A stretch of 33,006 bases of DNA from an uncultured Bacteroidota bacterium (GCA_913043145.1 CAJWLP010000016.1:1-33006), one strand, 5' to 3'. Positions 9,154-17,454 are shown, counted from the stretch's first letter. Numbers and translations are program-made. The notes: generated by a model not told the origin, from the sequence alone.

Positions 9154-9370
9154 ATCAAAACATGACTACCCATTTATAATGTTATTTTATTTAAACTAAT
9201 TCATTAAAAGTGCTCTTGATATTGAAATTTTTATGAAATTGTGGGTGACATAAACTTTCATAATATTATTATTTTTTATGATTATAATTTGATTAATTAG
9301 AGTTGAAATTAAAGCATGTAATTAATTAAAAATAAATGATTATTAAAATGAAAATAGTGTTATAAGAGTC

Positions 9371-9378
9371 TATTTTTG
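9371..9378 (+). promoter_or_regulatory. Promoter -7 box (TATTTTTG) of the cyclophilin lipoprotein operon
   Basis: A perfect TAnnTTTG match with 9 bases between it and the ATG at 9388. The TTG at 9376 lies inside this box, in frame with the gene, and is not a credible start. No obvious TTG at -33. Confidence 0.58.
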
Positions 9379-9387
9379 CGTTATCAA

Positions 9388-10233
9388 ATGAAATATTATA
9401 CTCAATTTTTAATGATAATACTCATGTCTTCATGTAGTATTTTCAAACCTATTAAAACTTCAAAAATCGATGTAAATAGTCGATTATCAAATGGTTGTAT
9501 TGAAATTAAAACAAGTAAATCCTCTAACCAATGGGCCCCATTTTGTAACGCCATAAATAATTTTATTTATCAAGAAGGGTTTGTTTATAAAATTGAAATC
9601 GAAGAAATTAAAGATAACTCGAAAACTACTAAATACAATTGTAAAAAAATTATAAGTAAAACACCCAAATTGTCTACTCCAGGTCTTTATGTTCATATAC
9701 AAACCAAAATGGGTGACATTGTAGGTAAACTAGATATGGAATTAGCACCATTAACTGTGGCAAATTTTGTGGGTTTGGCAGAAGGGAGCATTAAAAATAA
9801 ATCTTTTTCAGTAGGTAGACCATTCTATGATAGTCTTACCTTTCATAGAGTTATTCCAAATTTTATGATTCAAGGTGGTGATCCAAATGGAAATGGTACT
9901 GGAGGTCCTGGGTATAAATTTAAAAATGAAACACATCCAGATTTAAAACATGACAAACCAGGTATTTTTAGTATGGCCAATTCTGGACCCAATACAAATG
10001 GTAGCCAGTTTTTTATTACACATGTTCCTACTCCATGGTTGGATGGTCAATACAATATCTTTGGCCAAGTTATTTTAGGTCAAGACGTTGTTAATTCTAT
10101 TGGTGCAGTAGCTAAAGATCGAAGAAATAAACCGAATACCCCCATTTACATGAATAAAGTTTCGATTATTCGTATTGGAGATGCAGCCATAAAATTTGAT
10201 GCTGTTAACACATTTAAATATATGCAATATTGA
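9388..10233 (+). CDS. Cyclophilin-type peptidyl-prolyl isomerase lipoprotein
   Basis: A 281-aa predicted lipoprotein: MKYYTQFLMIILMSSC gives a signal peptide with lipobox Cys16. Residues about 20-90 form an N-terminal segment outside the cyclophilin fold. Residues about 95-265 are a cyclophilin domain with FHRVIPNFMIQGGDP (catalytic Arg in FHRV), GTGGPGYKFKNE, FSMANSGPNTNGSQFFIT and WLDGQYNIFGQV. It should catalyse prolyl isomerisation of envelope proteins. The ATG at 9388 is chosen because the upstream TTG lies in the promoter box. The TGA stop shares bases with the TTG start of the hydrolase gene. Isomerase assignment is strong; the role of the N-terminal segment is unknown. Confidence 0.93.
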   Translation: MKYYTQFLMIILMSSCSIFKPIKTSKIDVNSRLSNGCIEIKTSKSSNQWAPFCNAINNFIYQEGFVYKIEIEEIKDNSKTTKYNCKKIISKTPKLSTPGLYVHIQTKMGDIVGKLDMELAPLTVANFVGLAEGSIKNKSFSVGRPFYDSLTFHRVIPNFMIQGGDPNGNGTGGPGYKFKNETHPDLKHDKPGIFSMANSGPNTNGSQFFITHVPTPWLDGQYNIFGQVILGQDVVNSIGAVAKDRRNKPNTPIYMNKVSIIRIGDAAIKFDAVNTFKYMQY

Positions 10234-11078
10234 ATAACGCCATCCAAATAAAAGAATACAAGTTTAAAGGCTCTTTAAAAAGAATTATAACGGCAGATTT
10301 AACTTATAGTAACTATTCAAGTGCAGTTCCTATAGTTGTTTTTTCACATGGATTTAAAGGTTTCAAAGATTGGGGAGCATGGTCTTTAGCTGCCGAAATT
10401 TTTGCAAGTAAAGGTTTGCCTTTTTTTAAATTCAATTTTTCTCACAATGGTACTAGTCCCAATAATTTGTCTGAATTTGTTGATCTTGAAGCCTTTGGAA
10501 ATAATAATTTTAAACTTGAATATGATGACCTAGGAAAAGTGTTTGATTTTATAGATAATAAAGCTAAATCATTTAATTTTGATTGGAGTGGTGAAATATA
10601 TCTAATAGGTCATAGTCGTGGCGGAGCTGTATCGCTTTTGAGATCTGCACATGATGATAGAGTTTATAAATGTTCAACATGGTCATCTGTTTCGGATTTA
10701 GAACGATATCTTGAAATGAAAGATTTTCAAGAATGGAAAAAAACAGGTGTACATACAATTCTCAATCAAAGAACTAATCAAGAAATGCCCATTTATTTTC
10801 AATTTGTTGAAGCCTTTGCTAAAAATGCTAGTGAATTAAGTTTAGCAAAGCAATTTGAAAATATAAGCTGTCCTATATTAATTGTTCACGGTGATGATGA
10901 TAAATTAGTTCCGCTGTCTGATGCACATACTATTTATCAGAGCATACCTCATGCAATTTTATTTGAAGTAGAAAATTCGGATCACACATATAATACCAAA
11001 CACCCCTTGGTAGAACGAAAGATTTCAAGAGCATTCGCTGAGGTTATCACTGAGACTATTGCTTTTTTCAAACTTTAA
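10230..11078 (+). CDS. Alpha/beta hydrolase (dienelactone-hydrolase-like)
   Basis: A 282-aa cytoplasmic alpha/beta-fold hydrolase. The nucleophile elbow is GHSRGG (Ser129). The acid is probably the first Asp of HGDDDKLVP and the base is the His of ENSDHTY near the C-terminus. VVFSHGFKGFKDWG (about 36-49) supplies the oxyanion-hole loop. The substrate is unknown; such proteins are often annotated as dienelactone hydrolase or acylpeptide-hydrolase-like. The start is TTG at 10230, overlapping the cyclophilin stop (TTGA), with no ATG nearby, so translation is probably coupled. The flavoprotein gene begins one base after its stop. Confidence 0.88.
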   Translation: MNNAIQIKEYKFKGSLKRIITADLTYSNYSSAVPIVVFSHGFKGFKDWGAWSLAAEIFASKGLPFFKFNFSHNGTSPNNLSEFVDLEAFGNNNFKLEYDDLGKVFDFIDNKAKSFNFDWSGEIYLIGHSRGGAVSLLRSAHDDRVYKCSTWSSVSDLERYLEMKDFQEWKKTGVHTILNQRTNQEMPIYFQFVEAFAKNASELSLAKQFENISCPILIVHGDDDKLVPLSDAHTIYQSIPHAILFEVENSDHTYNTKHPLVERKISRAFAEVITETIAFFKL

Positions 11079-11079
11079 T

Positions 11080-12297
11080 ATGCCTAAAACAATTTCAATA
11101 ATTGGTGGTGGTGCTGCTGGTTTTTTTTCGGCAATTAACATTGCTAAAAAAAATCCAAGTTATCGTATAACCATTTATGAAGCAAGTAACAATCTCCTAT
11201 CAAAAGTTTTAATTTCAGGAGGAGGCCGATGTAATGTAACTAATACAATATCTGACCCTAAGGTTTTAGTTAACAATTACCCGAGAGGTTTTGATTTTTT
11301 GGGATCTGTATTTAATAAATTTACAACTTTAGATACTCAGAAATGGTTTACTAAACATGGTGTTAACCTCAAAACAGAATCAGATGGTCGAGTTTTTCCT
11401 GCTACTGATTCTTCTGAGACAATATATAAATGTTTATATCAAAATTGTATAGAATTAGGAGTTAATATTAAATTGAAACACAGACTCATTGATTTAACTT
11501 TTAATCAAGGGAGATGGCATCTTAAATTCAAGGAACAACATGAGAGCTCTGACATTGCTATTCTTGCCACAGGAATAAATAGTGGGATTATTCGTTTGCT
11601 TGAAAAATTAAGTATACCAATTATTCAACCAGTTCCCTCTCTTTTTACTTTTAATTCTAAAAATCATAAGCAATTAAACCTGTCAGGTATTAGCGTTTCT
11701 AATGCTCTTGTATCGATAAACGAACTTCCTAATCGAACTGAAAATGGATCATTGCTGATAACACATTGGGGTTATAGTGGCCCTTCTATTTTAAAGTTAA
11801 GCTCTTGGTTAGCCTTTGATATAGAAAAACTTAATTATGATTTTAATTTATCTATTAATTGGAATAGCTATGATTTAAAGAGTTTGGAAAAACGTTTATT
11901 TTTAAATGTGATTAACAATCCAAAGCAAAAAGTTAGAAATTGGAATGAACATGGTCTCCCTAAAAGATTATGGCAACAACTATTTGATTCAACTGGCTTT
12001 AAAGATTATGTTAATTGGTCTGAGATTGGTAAAAAGGGTATTGATAAGCTTATATCTATATTAACAAAATATGAAGTTAGAATTCTAGGGAAAACAACTT
12101 ACAAAGAGGAATTTGTAACAGCCGGAGGAATAAACTTAGGTGCTGTTGATGTTAACTCTTTTTCGATTAAAAACCATTCAAATCTCTATGCAGTTGGAGA
12201 ATTACTAAACATAGATGCAGTTACAGGTGGGTTTAATTTTCAAGCTGCATGGAGTGGAGCTTACATCTTATCGGAACATCTATCAAATATGCATTAA
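11080..12297 (+). CDS. NAD(P)/FAD-dependent oxidoreductase, HI0933/BaiN-like family
   Basis: A 405-aa flavoprotein. Near the N-terminus is the dinucleotide-binding SIIGGGAAGFFSA with the acidic end of strand 2 (IYEAS). SGGGRCNVTN (about 46-55) is the strong signature of the HI0933 family (YhiN, BaiN). GEL...DAVTGGFNFQAAW near the C-terminus closes the FAD site. Members are poorly characterised reductases; BaiN acts in gut bile-acid metabolism, which need not apply here. The ATG at 11080 is preferred to the TTG at 11059 because it places the GxGxxG strand at the usual position. Third gene of the cyclophilin-hydrolase run. Confidence 0.9.
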   Translation: MPKTISIIGGGAAGFFSAINIAKKNPSYRITIYEASNNLLSKVLISGGGRCNVTNTISDPKVLVNNYPRGFDFLGSVFNKFTTLDTQKWFTKHGVNLKTESDGRVFPATDSSETIYKCLYQNCIELGVNIKLKHRLIDLTFNQGRWHLKFKEQHESSDIAILATGINSGIIRLLEKLSIPIIQPVPSLFTFNSKNHKQLNLSGISVSNALVSINELPNRTENGSLLITHWGYSGPSILKLSSWLAFDIEKLNYDFNLSINWNSYDLKSLEKRLFLNVINNPKQKVRNWNEHGLPKRLWQQLFDSTGFKDYVNWSEIGKKGIDKLISILTKYEVRILGKTTYKEEFVTAGGINLGAVDVNSFSIKNHSNLYAVGELLNIDAVTGGFNFQAAWSGAYILSEHLSNMH

Positions 12298-12315
12298 AAA
12301 TTGTTAAAAAAATAA

Positions 12316-12327
12316 ATTAGGCCTAAT
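12316..12327. repeat. 12-bp perfect palindrome upstream of the DUF3127 gene
   Basis: ATTAGGCCTAAT reads the same on both strands. It lies between the flavoprotein stop and the DUF3127 start, just upstream of the expected -33 region. It has no loop, so it is a better operator candidate than a terminator. A single copy is seen. Confidence 0.4.
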
Positions 12328-12350
12328 AGAGGTTTGAAAAAAAAGACGCT

Positions 12351-12358
12351 TAAAATTG
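12351..12358 (+). promoter_or_regulatory. Probable promoter -7 box of the DUF3127 gene
   Basis: TAAAATTG, one mismatch from TAnnTTTG, with 7 bases before the ATG at 12366. A TTTG at 12333-12336 is only 14 bp away, too close for an ideal -33 element. Confidence 0.4.
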
Positions 12359-12365
12359 CAACATT

Positions 12366-12734
12366 ATGGATAATATAGTAATAGAAGGTAGATTAATTCA
12401 AGTATTAACAGCTCAAGAAGGTCAAAGCACACGAGGAGCATGGAAAAAGCAAGATTTTGTTATAGAAACATCAGAACAATATCCCAAAAAAGTATGCATA
12501 AGCTGTTGGAATGAAAAAACAGATGAATTATCTAAGTTTCAATTGAATGATAATCTAAAAGTTTCTGTTAACATAGAGTCCAGAGAATATAACTCAAAAT
12601 GGTATACAGATGTCAAAGCATGGAGAATAGACCAGCTTAATGATAGTGCACCAGTTTCTAATAATAGTAAAGCCAATGATGATGTTTCAGGAGTTAGTTT
12701 TACGAGTGATGAGAATGATGATTTACCATTTTAA
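12366..12734 (+). CDS. DUF3127 family OB-fold protein with SSB-like acidic tip
   Basis: A 122-aa protein of the DUF3127 family, typical of Bacteroidota. IVIEGRLIQVL at the start, KKQDFVIET, SVNIESREYNSKWYTDVKAWRIDQL and the overall five-strand pattern fit an OB fold similar to single-stranded DNA-binding proteins. The C-terminal third is low-complexity and polar, ending in the acidic tip DENDDLPF, which copies the SSB tail (DDDIPF in E. coli) that recruits repair proteins. The function is unproven; ssDNA binding and partner recruitment are inferences. It has its own likely promoter and ends one base before the convergent rhomboid stop. Confidence 0.85.
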   Translation: MDNIVIEGRLIQVLTAQEGQSTRGAWKKQDFVIETSEQYPKKVCISCWNEKTDELSKFQLNDNLKVSVNIESREYNSKWYTDVKAWRIDQLNDSAPVSNNSKANDDVSGVSFTSDENDDLPF

Positions 12735-12735
12735 T

Positions 12736-13356
12736 TTATAAAGTAAAGGCTTTAGCTAATTGATTAAAGAAACTTATCAAAACATCAGGCTTAATTAATG
12801 TAATAATAGCAATCCCTCCTATTGCTCCAAAAATATGTGCTTCATGACCAATATTGTCTATATTCTTCTTAGACATATAGTACGAATACCATATGTAAAG
12901 AACCCCAAATAAAATTGCTGGTATTGGTATAAAAAGGTACAATTCAAGCATGCTTAATGGGTTAATCAAAATATATGCAAATAACACTCCAGATACGCCA
13001 CCTGATGCGCCAACAGCTTGATAATTATAGTTAGACTTATGATTAATATACCCTGGTAAATGAGCAATTATTGTAGATCCTAAAAACATACTAAGGTATA
13101 GTTTAGTAGATAAATTATCGAAATGTAGATTGAAATAATGTTCTAAATAATTTCCGAAACTGAACAATACAAATAGGTTTACAAATAAATGCATGTAATC
13201 TGCATGAAGCCATGCACTAGATATAAATCTATACCATTCATTATTATTACGAATAATATATGGTTTAAATGTAAATTTTGAAAAGAGTAAACTGTTTGAA
13301 AAGGCACTAAAACTTATCAAAGCTATACTTATAATTAGTAGGATATTAATACTCAC
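12736..13356 (-). CDS. Rhomboid family intramembrane serine protease
   Basis: A 206-aa membrane protein with about six hydrophobic helices. Rhomboid motifs are complete: HADYMHLFVN (two His and Asn of helix 2, about 51-60), WYR in loop 1 (about 41-43), the nucleophile Ser in GASGGVSG, and the catalytic His in GHEAHIFGAIGG. It should cleave transmembrane substrates within the bilayer; substrates are unknown. The start is GTG at 13356, supported by homologues beginning at this point and by a near-consensus -7 box 6 bases upstream. Divergent from the phosphoesterase gene and convergent with the DUF3127 gene. Confidence 0.93.
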   Translation of the reverse strand: MSINILLIISIALISFSAFSNSLLFSKFTFKPYIIRNNNEWYRFISSAWLHADYMHLFVNLFVLFSFGNYLEHYFNLHFDNLSTKLYLSMFLGSTIIAHLPGYINHKSNYNYQAVGASGGVSGVLFAYILINPLSMLELYLFIPIPAILFGVLYIWYSYYMSKKNIDNIGHEAHIFGAIGGIAIITLIKPDVLISFFNQLAKAFTL

Positions 13357-13362
13357 TTAGAA

Positions 13363-13370
13363 CAAATGTC
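13363..13370 (-). promoter_or_regulatory. Possible promoter -7 box of the rhomboid gene
   Basis: On the minus strand this reads GACATTTG, one mismatch from TAnnTTTG, 6 bases before the GTG start. No good -33 element at the usual distance. Confidence 0.35.
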
Positions 13371-13390
13371 GTTAATTTACAGTAATAAAT

Positions 13391-13420
13391 TTTTGTACAA
13401 ATAATTCTATTTTAATTTTA
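13391..13420 (+). promoter_or_regulatory. Possible promoter of the phosphoesterase-PorE-like operon
   Basis: TTTTG (ending at 13395) followed after 17 bp by TAATTTTA (13413-13420), one mismatch from TAnnTTTG. The proposed ATT start of the phosphoesterase is at 13425, 4 bases later. Confidence 0.35.
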
Positions 13421-13424
13421 CACC

Positions 13425-13913
13425 ATTAAAAAAATACTTCTTATATCTGACACGCATAGTTATTTTGGTAATGAAATAGTAGGAAAGTTACCTCAATTTG
13501 ACGAATTATGGCATGCTGGAGATTGGGGGAAAATAGAGAATCTCAATATACCATCTGATCTTAATATAAGAGGAGTTTATGGAAATATTGATGATCAACA
13601 AGTAAGGGGTGAATACCCAAAAGAGCTTTTCTTTCAAGTTGAGGGTTTGTCTGTGTATATGACACATATTGGGGGTTATCCTGGTAAATACCAAAAATTA
13701 ATCAAAAAACGTTTAAAAGAATTAAGACCCGACCTTTATATATGTGGTCACTCGCATATTTGTAAAATAATGAAAGATCATGATTTAAATTTAATGCATT
13801 TTAATCCGGGAGCTATTGGTTATCATGGATTTCATTCAAAAAGAACAATGATTACTTTCTCAATTAGTCAAAGAGAAATTAAGGATATAAAAATATATGA
13901 ATATAATAGATAA
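13425..13913 (+). CDS. YfcE/MJ0936-type metallophosphoesterase with an ATT start codon
   Basis: A 162-aa calcineurin-like phosphoesterase with all five metal-site motifs: SDTH (near residue 7), HAGD, GNID, CGHSH and the intervening THIGG; NPGA follows. Homologues hydrolyse phosphodiesters or cyclic nucleotides using Mn2+ or similar metals. The frame is open from the TAA at 13413. Before the essential ILLISDTHS segment there is no ATG, GTG, TTG or CTG. The ATT at 13425 gives a protein that would begin MKKILLISDTHS, exactly the family's usual start. The open frame starting at TTG 13647 covers only the C-terminal half. It overlaps the next gene by 17 bases. Product certain; start codon inferred. 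Confidence 0.88.
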   Translation: MKKILLISDTHSYFGNEIVGKLPQFDELWHAGDWGKIENLNIPSDLNIRGVYGNIDDQQVRGEYPKELFFQVEGLSVYMTHIGGYPGKYQKLIKKRLKELRPDLYICGHSHICKIMKDHDLNLMHFNPGAIGYHGFHSKRTMITFSISQREIKDIKIYEYNR

Positions 13914-15831
13914 TAAATGGACGTTTAATTTTTTTGTATTGACAAGCATAATTTTCACCTCTTGTGCCACAATCAAGAATGCTGAAGGTCAGCAAAAAAT
14001 ATCAAAGAAAGCTGAGAGTTTATTTAATGAAGGGTTAATAATGCAAGGATATGGAGAATACGAAGAAGCAATTGAACTTTTCAAGCAGTCCATAAAAAAA
14101 GCTCCCATATTTATCAATGCCTATGATGCTCTTGCAAATACATATCAAAAAAATAATCAGTTAGAAAAGTCCAAAAACACTTATTTAAAATTGATAAATC
14201 TAAATCAAAATCATTTTTATGGTTTATATGAATTAGGTAATATATACTTTGAATTGGGTAACCTAGATAGCTCAGAATATTATTATCAGAGATTTTTAGG
14301 TATCAATAAATCAAATGATAAATATGCTAAAAATACTTGGCTGAACATATCAAATATTCGGTTTTCAAGGAACGCCATTAACAATCCAATGAAAGTTACA
14401 CCCATAAATCTGGGTCCAAAAATAAATTCCAAAGACCAGGAATACTCCCCCGCTTTTGCTATAGATGAAAAAACCATATTCATTACTAAACGAATGGGGA
14501 ATTTATCAGATGTTCGACCTAATGAGGATTTATATTATGCAACATTGAACAATACCGATTGGGAAAAAGTTATAAATATTGGGCCCCCAATAAATACTAT
14601 TGAAAATGAAGGTGCTTTTAGTGTTTCATCAGATGGTAATTACATATTTTTTACTTCGTGTAGCCGTATGGGTGGAAAGGGTCAATGTGATATTTGGATT
14701 ACTTCTCAAAAAAATAATTCATGGTCTGAACCAAAGAATCTTCAATCACCCATAAATACTAAATATTGGGAGTCGCAACCTAGTATAACATCTGATGGAA
14801 GAAAACTATACTTCACAAGTGATCGACCTGGAGGATTTGGAGGTACTGATATCTGGGTATCTGAATTTACCAATACAGGGTGGGCAGAACCAAAAAATTT
14901 GGGGCCTTCAGTCAATACATCAAAAGATGAACAATTTCCGTTTATACATGCAGACAATAACACACTTTATTTTAGTTCTAATGGACATCCAGGTATGGGG
15001 AAAAGTGATCTTTATTTAGCTAGAAAAATTGATGATAAATCATGGGGATTACCCATTAATTTAGGTTATCCGATTAATACACGTGGTCAAGATTGGAATC
15101 TTGTAGTTGCTAGAAATGGCAAAACAGCTTATTTCAGTAGTGATCAGTTAGACGGATTGGGTGGTTTAGACATCTATTCATTTGAACTACCTAATAATCT
15201 TCAAGCTAATAAAGTTAACTATTTGAGAGGTTATGTTCGTGATGCATTAACCAAACTACCATTGTCTGCTGATGTTGAATTGACTCCTATTAACGGGGAA
15301 TCTTCCACAATAACCTATGCAAACCCTGATCAAGGCATGTTTCTTATTCCACTGAAAACTAATATGGAATATGCACTTACTATTGATAAGAATGATTATT
15401 TATTTTATTCAGAAAACTATAATATGCCAAATATTCAAACGGATGAACCAATCGAAATAATTATCGATTTAGAAAAAATAGAGCTTGGCAATACTGTTGT
15501 ATTGAGTAATATATTTTTTGATACGGATGAATTTGAACTTAGAGAAGAGAGTATACAAGAATTAGAAAAATTGGTTCTTTTTTTAAAAGAAAATAAAAAT
15601 ATTAAAATTGAAATTAGTGGTCATACAGATAATATTGGAGATTCAAAACACAACATTAACTTATCTGAAAATAGAGCAAAATCAGTTTGTGAGTATTTGA
15701 TAGATAATCAAATTGAAAAGGAAAGATTGACATTTAAAGGATATGGAGATAGAAGGCCTATCGTTGAAAACAACACAATAGGAAATAGAGCAAAAAACAG
15801 GAGAACTGAGTTTAAAATTATAGAGACTTAG
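13897..15831 (+). CDS. TPR/PD40/OmpA-family lipoprotein, PorE-like (type IX secretion or envelope anchor)
   Basis: A 644-aa lipoprotein (lipobox Cys23 in SIIFTSC). Domains in order: TPR repeats (about 33-135), a PD40 beta-propeller (about 170-430, repeats with FTSxRxGGxGGxDIW), a carboxypeptidase-regulatory-like beta domain (about 442-525), and a C-terminal OmpA peptidoglycan-binding domain (about 535-644, with FFDTDEFEL and ISGHTDNIGD...LSENRA). This order matches Porphyromonas PorE, an outer-membrane lipoprotein of the type IX secretion system. Bacteroidota carry several paralogues of this layout, so the specific role is inferred. It overlaps the phosphoesterase gene by 17 bp and the convergent purN by 14 bp. 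Confidence 0.87.
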   Translation: MNIIDNKWTFNFFVLTSIIFTSCATIKNAEGQQKISKKAESLFNEGLIMQGYGEYEEAIELFKQSIKKAPIFINAYDALANTYQKNNQLEKSKNTYLKLINLNQNHFYGLYELGNIYFELGNLDSSEYYYQRFLGINKSNDKYAKNTWLNISNIRFSRNAINNPMKVTPINLGPKINSKDQEYSPAFAIDEKTIFITKRMGNLSDVRPNEDLYYATLNNTDWEKVINIGPPINTIENEGAFSVSSDGNYIFFTSCSRMGGKGQCDIWITSQKNNSWSEPKNLQSPINTKYWESQPSITSDGRKLYFTSDRPGGFGGTDIWVSEFTNTGWAEPKNLGPSVNTSKDEQFPFIHADNNTLYFSSNGHPGMGKSDLYLARKIDDKSWGLPINLGYPINTRGQDWNLVVARNGKTAYFSSDQLDGLGGLDIYSFELPNNLQANKVNYLRGYVRDALTKLPLSADVELTPINGESSTITYANPDQGMFLIPLKTNMEYALTIDKNDYLFYSENYNMPNIQTDEPIEIIIDLEKIELGNTVVLSNIFFDTDEFELREESIQELEKLVLFLKENKNIKIEISGHTDNIGDSKHNINLSENRAKSVCEYLIDNQIEKERLTFKGYGDRRPIVENNTIGNRAKNRRTEFKIIET

Positions 15832-16390
15832 ATTTTATCCAACTATGTATTATTGAGGAAAAATGTTCGTGTTCGAGATACTGTATTTTCCTTTTTAATG
15901 ATTCAACATCATCGTTAATATCTAGATTGACTGAAAATTGTGCAAGAATTTTACCCTTATCAAATTCTTCATTTACTTCATGTATCGATATCCCAGATTT
16001 AGGTTCTTTATTATTAATTACAGCTTGATGAACATAATCTCCATACATATTTTTACCACCATAACTAGGCAATAAACTTGGATGAATATTTATGATTCTA
16101 CCTTCATAACGTTCAATTATTTCTTTAGGTACAAGTTTTAAAAATCCAGCTAATACAATAAAATCAATGCTTCTTTCTTCCACATCATGAATAGTTTTAG
16201 ATATTTCCCATGATTTTTTATCCCAATAAATTGATTTAATTCCGTGTTTTTTAGCCACTTTAAATGCTCCAGCATCTTTTCTGTCACAACCTAAAGACAC
16301 CACATTAATGTTAGGTATTTTATTAAAATAAGAAATGATCTTATCTGCATTTGTACCTCCTCCTGATGCCCAAATTTCTATCTTAATCAT
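15818..16390 (-). CDS. purN: Phosphoribosylglycinamide formyltransferase (GAR transformylase)
   Basis: A 190-aa cytoplasmic enzyme of purine synthesis, transferring a formyl group from 10-formyltetrahydrofolate to GAR. WASGGGTNADKI (about 7-18) is the GAR phosphate-binding loop. VLAGFLKLVP, INIHPSLLPSYGG (catalytic Asn and His) and the GISIHEVNEEFDKGKIL segment (catalytic Asp) follow. Length is normal. The ATG overlaps the stop of the upstream DUF4837 gene (ATGA), so the two are probably translated together. The 3' end runs 14 bases into the convergent PorE-like gene. Confidence 0.95.
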   Translation of the reverse strand: MIKIEIWASGGGTNADKIISYFNKIPNINVVSLGCDRKDAGAFKVAKKHGIKSIYWDKKSWEISKTIHDVEERSIDFIVLAGFLKLVPKEIIERYEGRIINIHPSLLPSYGGKNMYGDYVHQAVINNKEPKSGISIHEVNEEFDKGKILAQFSVNLDINDDVESLKRKIQYLEHEHFSSIIHSWIKSKSL

Positions 16391-17448
16391 TGAATTTTTA
16401 ATGTATTTATTAAAATGCTCAATTCACGCATAGCTTCAGCTTTAGACTCATTTGGATAAAATAAGAACCCTTCAACATAAATAATTCTATTTCTGGATTC
16501 GTCAACCACAATTTTCAAATGAGAGGGACCTCCCATGAAGTCTCCAAATACATCCCACCAACCGTGAATATCCGCTGAATAATTACCGGAATAATATGAT
16601 TTTATCATCACAGGTTTGATTGCACTGGAATATTTCATGTAGCTATTGGGAGTTTCCCCTGGCACATACTTTTTTGTAAAAAAATTTCTAACCTTGAGAA
16701 TAGAGTCTAAACTTAAGTCATTTGAATCTCTGTAAGGGCTTTCAAACATCATTATGCCAAATTGTTGTTCTTTTACAGTACTCAGCTTTCTTAACCAAAC
16801 AAAATCATTATTTTCTATAGCAACACGATAAGATTTGGGTTTTCTTATTCCGTAATTATAATTATTTAATGATCGTTTAGTGAATGGGTCATTTGATGAA
16901 TTAATACTTCCTAATAATTTTTCCTTACCCGATTTAGATTCTTGACTTAATGCTATTTGTAAAAATTGGTCACTATTCTTTGATAGCTTTTTAATCATAT
17001 CATTTTTATCGTCAGCAATGACAAAAAAAATATTTTGGTTTTTTGCAAATAGATTTGGCTGTTTAATACCAAGCAATTCTGGCTTTGACTTATCAATTTC
17101 TTGAACAGAGTTTAGAATTGAGATGTCTATAACTTGACTTAATTCTTTTATTTGATCCTTGATTAGTAAGACGAAAATATTGTGATGTTTTTTAAAATAA
17201 CCTTTAAAAAATGAATGGTCTGCAAAATGTATATTAAACGTCGGTTCACTAGGAGGTGGGTGGCCGTCTAATTTTCTTTTAAAAACTTCTTTTATTTTAT
17301 TCTTATACTCCTCATCATATGAAACCGAAAGGATTACTATTTCTGCTAATTTTCCTACGGATTCTGGTTTTAAACTATCTCTTTTTTCTGTATGAGAACA
17401 TGAGGCAAGTATTATAGCAATATATAAATAAAGAGGCAAAGACTTCAC
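16387..17448 (-). CDS. DUF4837 family lipoprotein
   Basis: A 353-aa predicted lipoprotein starting at GTG 17448, with a signal peptide and lipobox (IAIILASC, Cys17). SVGKLAEIVILS after the anchor, HHNIFVLLIKDQ in the middle and the Trp-rich GWWDVFGDFMGGP segment with a late FVSTEG-like IIYVEGFLFYPNESK follow the DUF4837 family as I recall it. That family is confined to Bacteroidota and has no known function. It starts 6 bases after the transglycosylase gene and overlaps purN by an ATGA, so it is the middle gene of a three-gene unit. Confidence 0.8.
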   Translation of the reverse strand: MKSLPLYLYIAIILASCSHTEKRDSLKPESVGKLAEIVILSVSYDEEYKNKIKEVFKRKLDGHPPPSEPTFNIHFADHSFFKGYFKKHHNIFVLLIKDQIKELSQVIDISILNSVQEIDKSKPELLGIKQPNLFAKNQNIFFVIADDKNDMIKKLSKNSDQFLQIALSQESKSGKEKLLGSINSSNDPFTKRSLNNYNYGIRKPKSYRVAIENNDFVWLRKLSTVKEQQFGIMMFESPYRDSNDLSLDSILKVRNFFTKKYVPGETPNSYMKYSSAIKPVMIKSYYSGNYSADIHGWWDVFGDFMGGPSHLKIVVDESRNRIIYVEGFLFYPNESKAEAMRELSILINTLKIQ

Positions 17449-17454
17449 TGATCT

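Larger units (their letters stand above)
9136..9387. other. 252-bp AT-rich divergent intergenic region
   Basis: This is the longest gap in the window, between prfC and the cyclophilin gene. It is strongly AT-rich with short repeated ATTAATTA-type runs. It holds the -7 boxes of the two flanking genes. I see no small open frame with a convincing product, no tRNA and no clear hairpin. Confidence 0.6.

Noticed and set aside
9376-9387. TTG at 9376 as the cyclophilin start
   Set aside because: It is inside the -7 box TATTTTTG; the ATG at 9388 gives a clean lipoprotein signal.
9136-9387. AT-rich gap as a replication origin or small RNA
   Set aside because: No DnaA-box cluster, no dnaA or replication gene nearby, and no stable hairpin was seen; it looks like a divergent promoter region.
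13425-13650. Phosphoesterase as a frameshifted or truncated pseudogene
   Set aside because: The frame is continuous from 13416 to 13913 with every metal-site motif; only the start codon is unusual.
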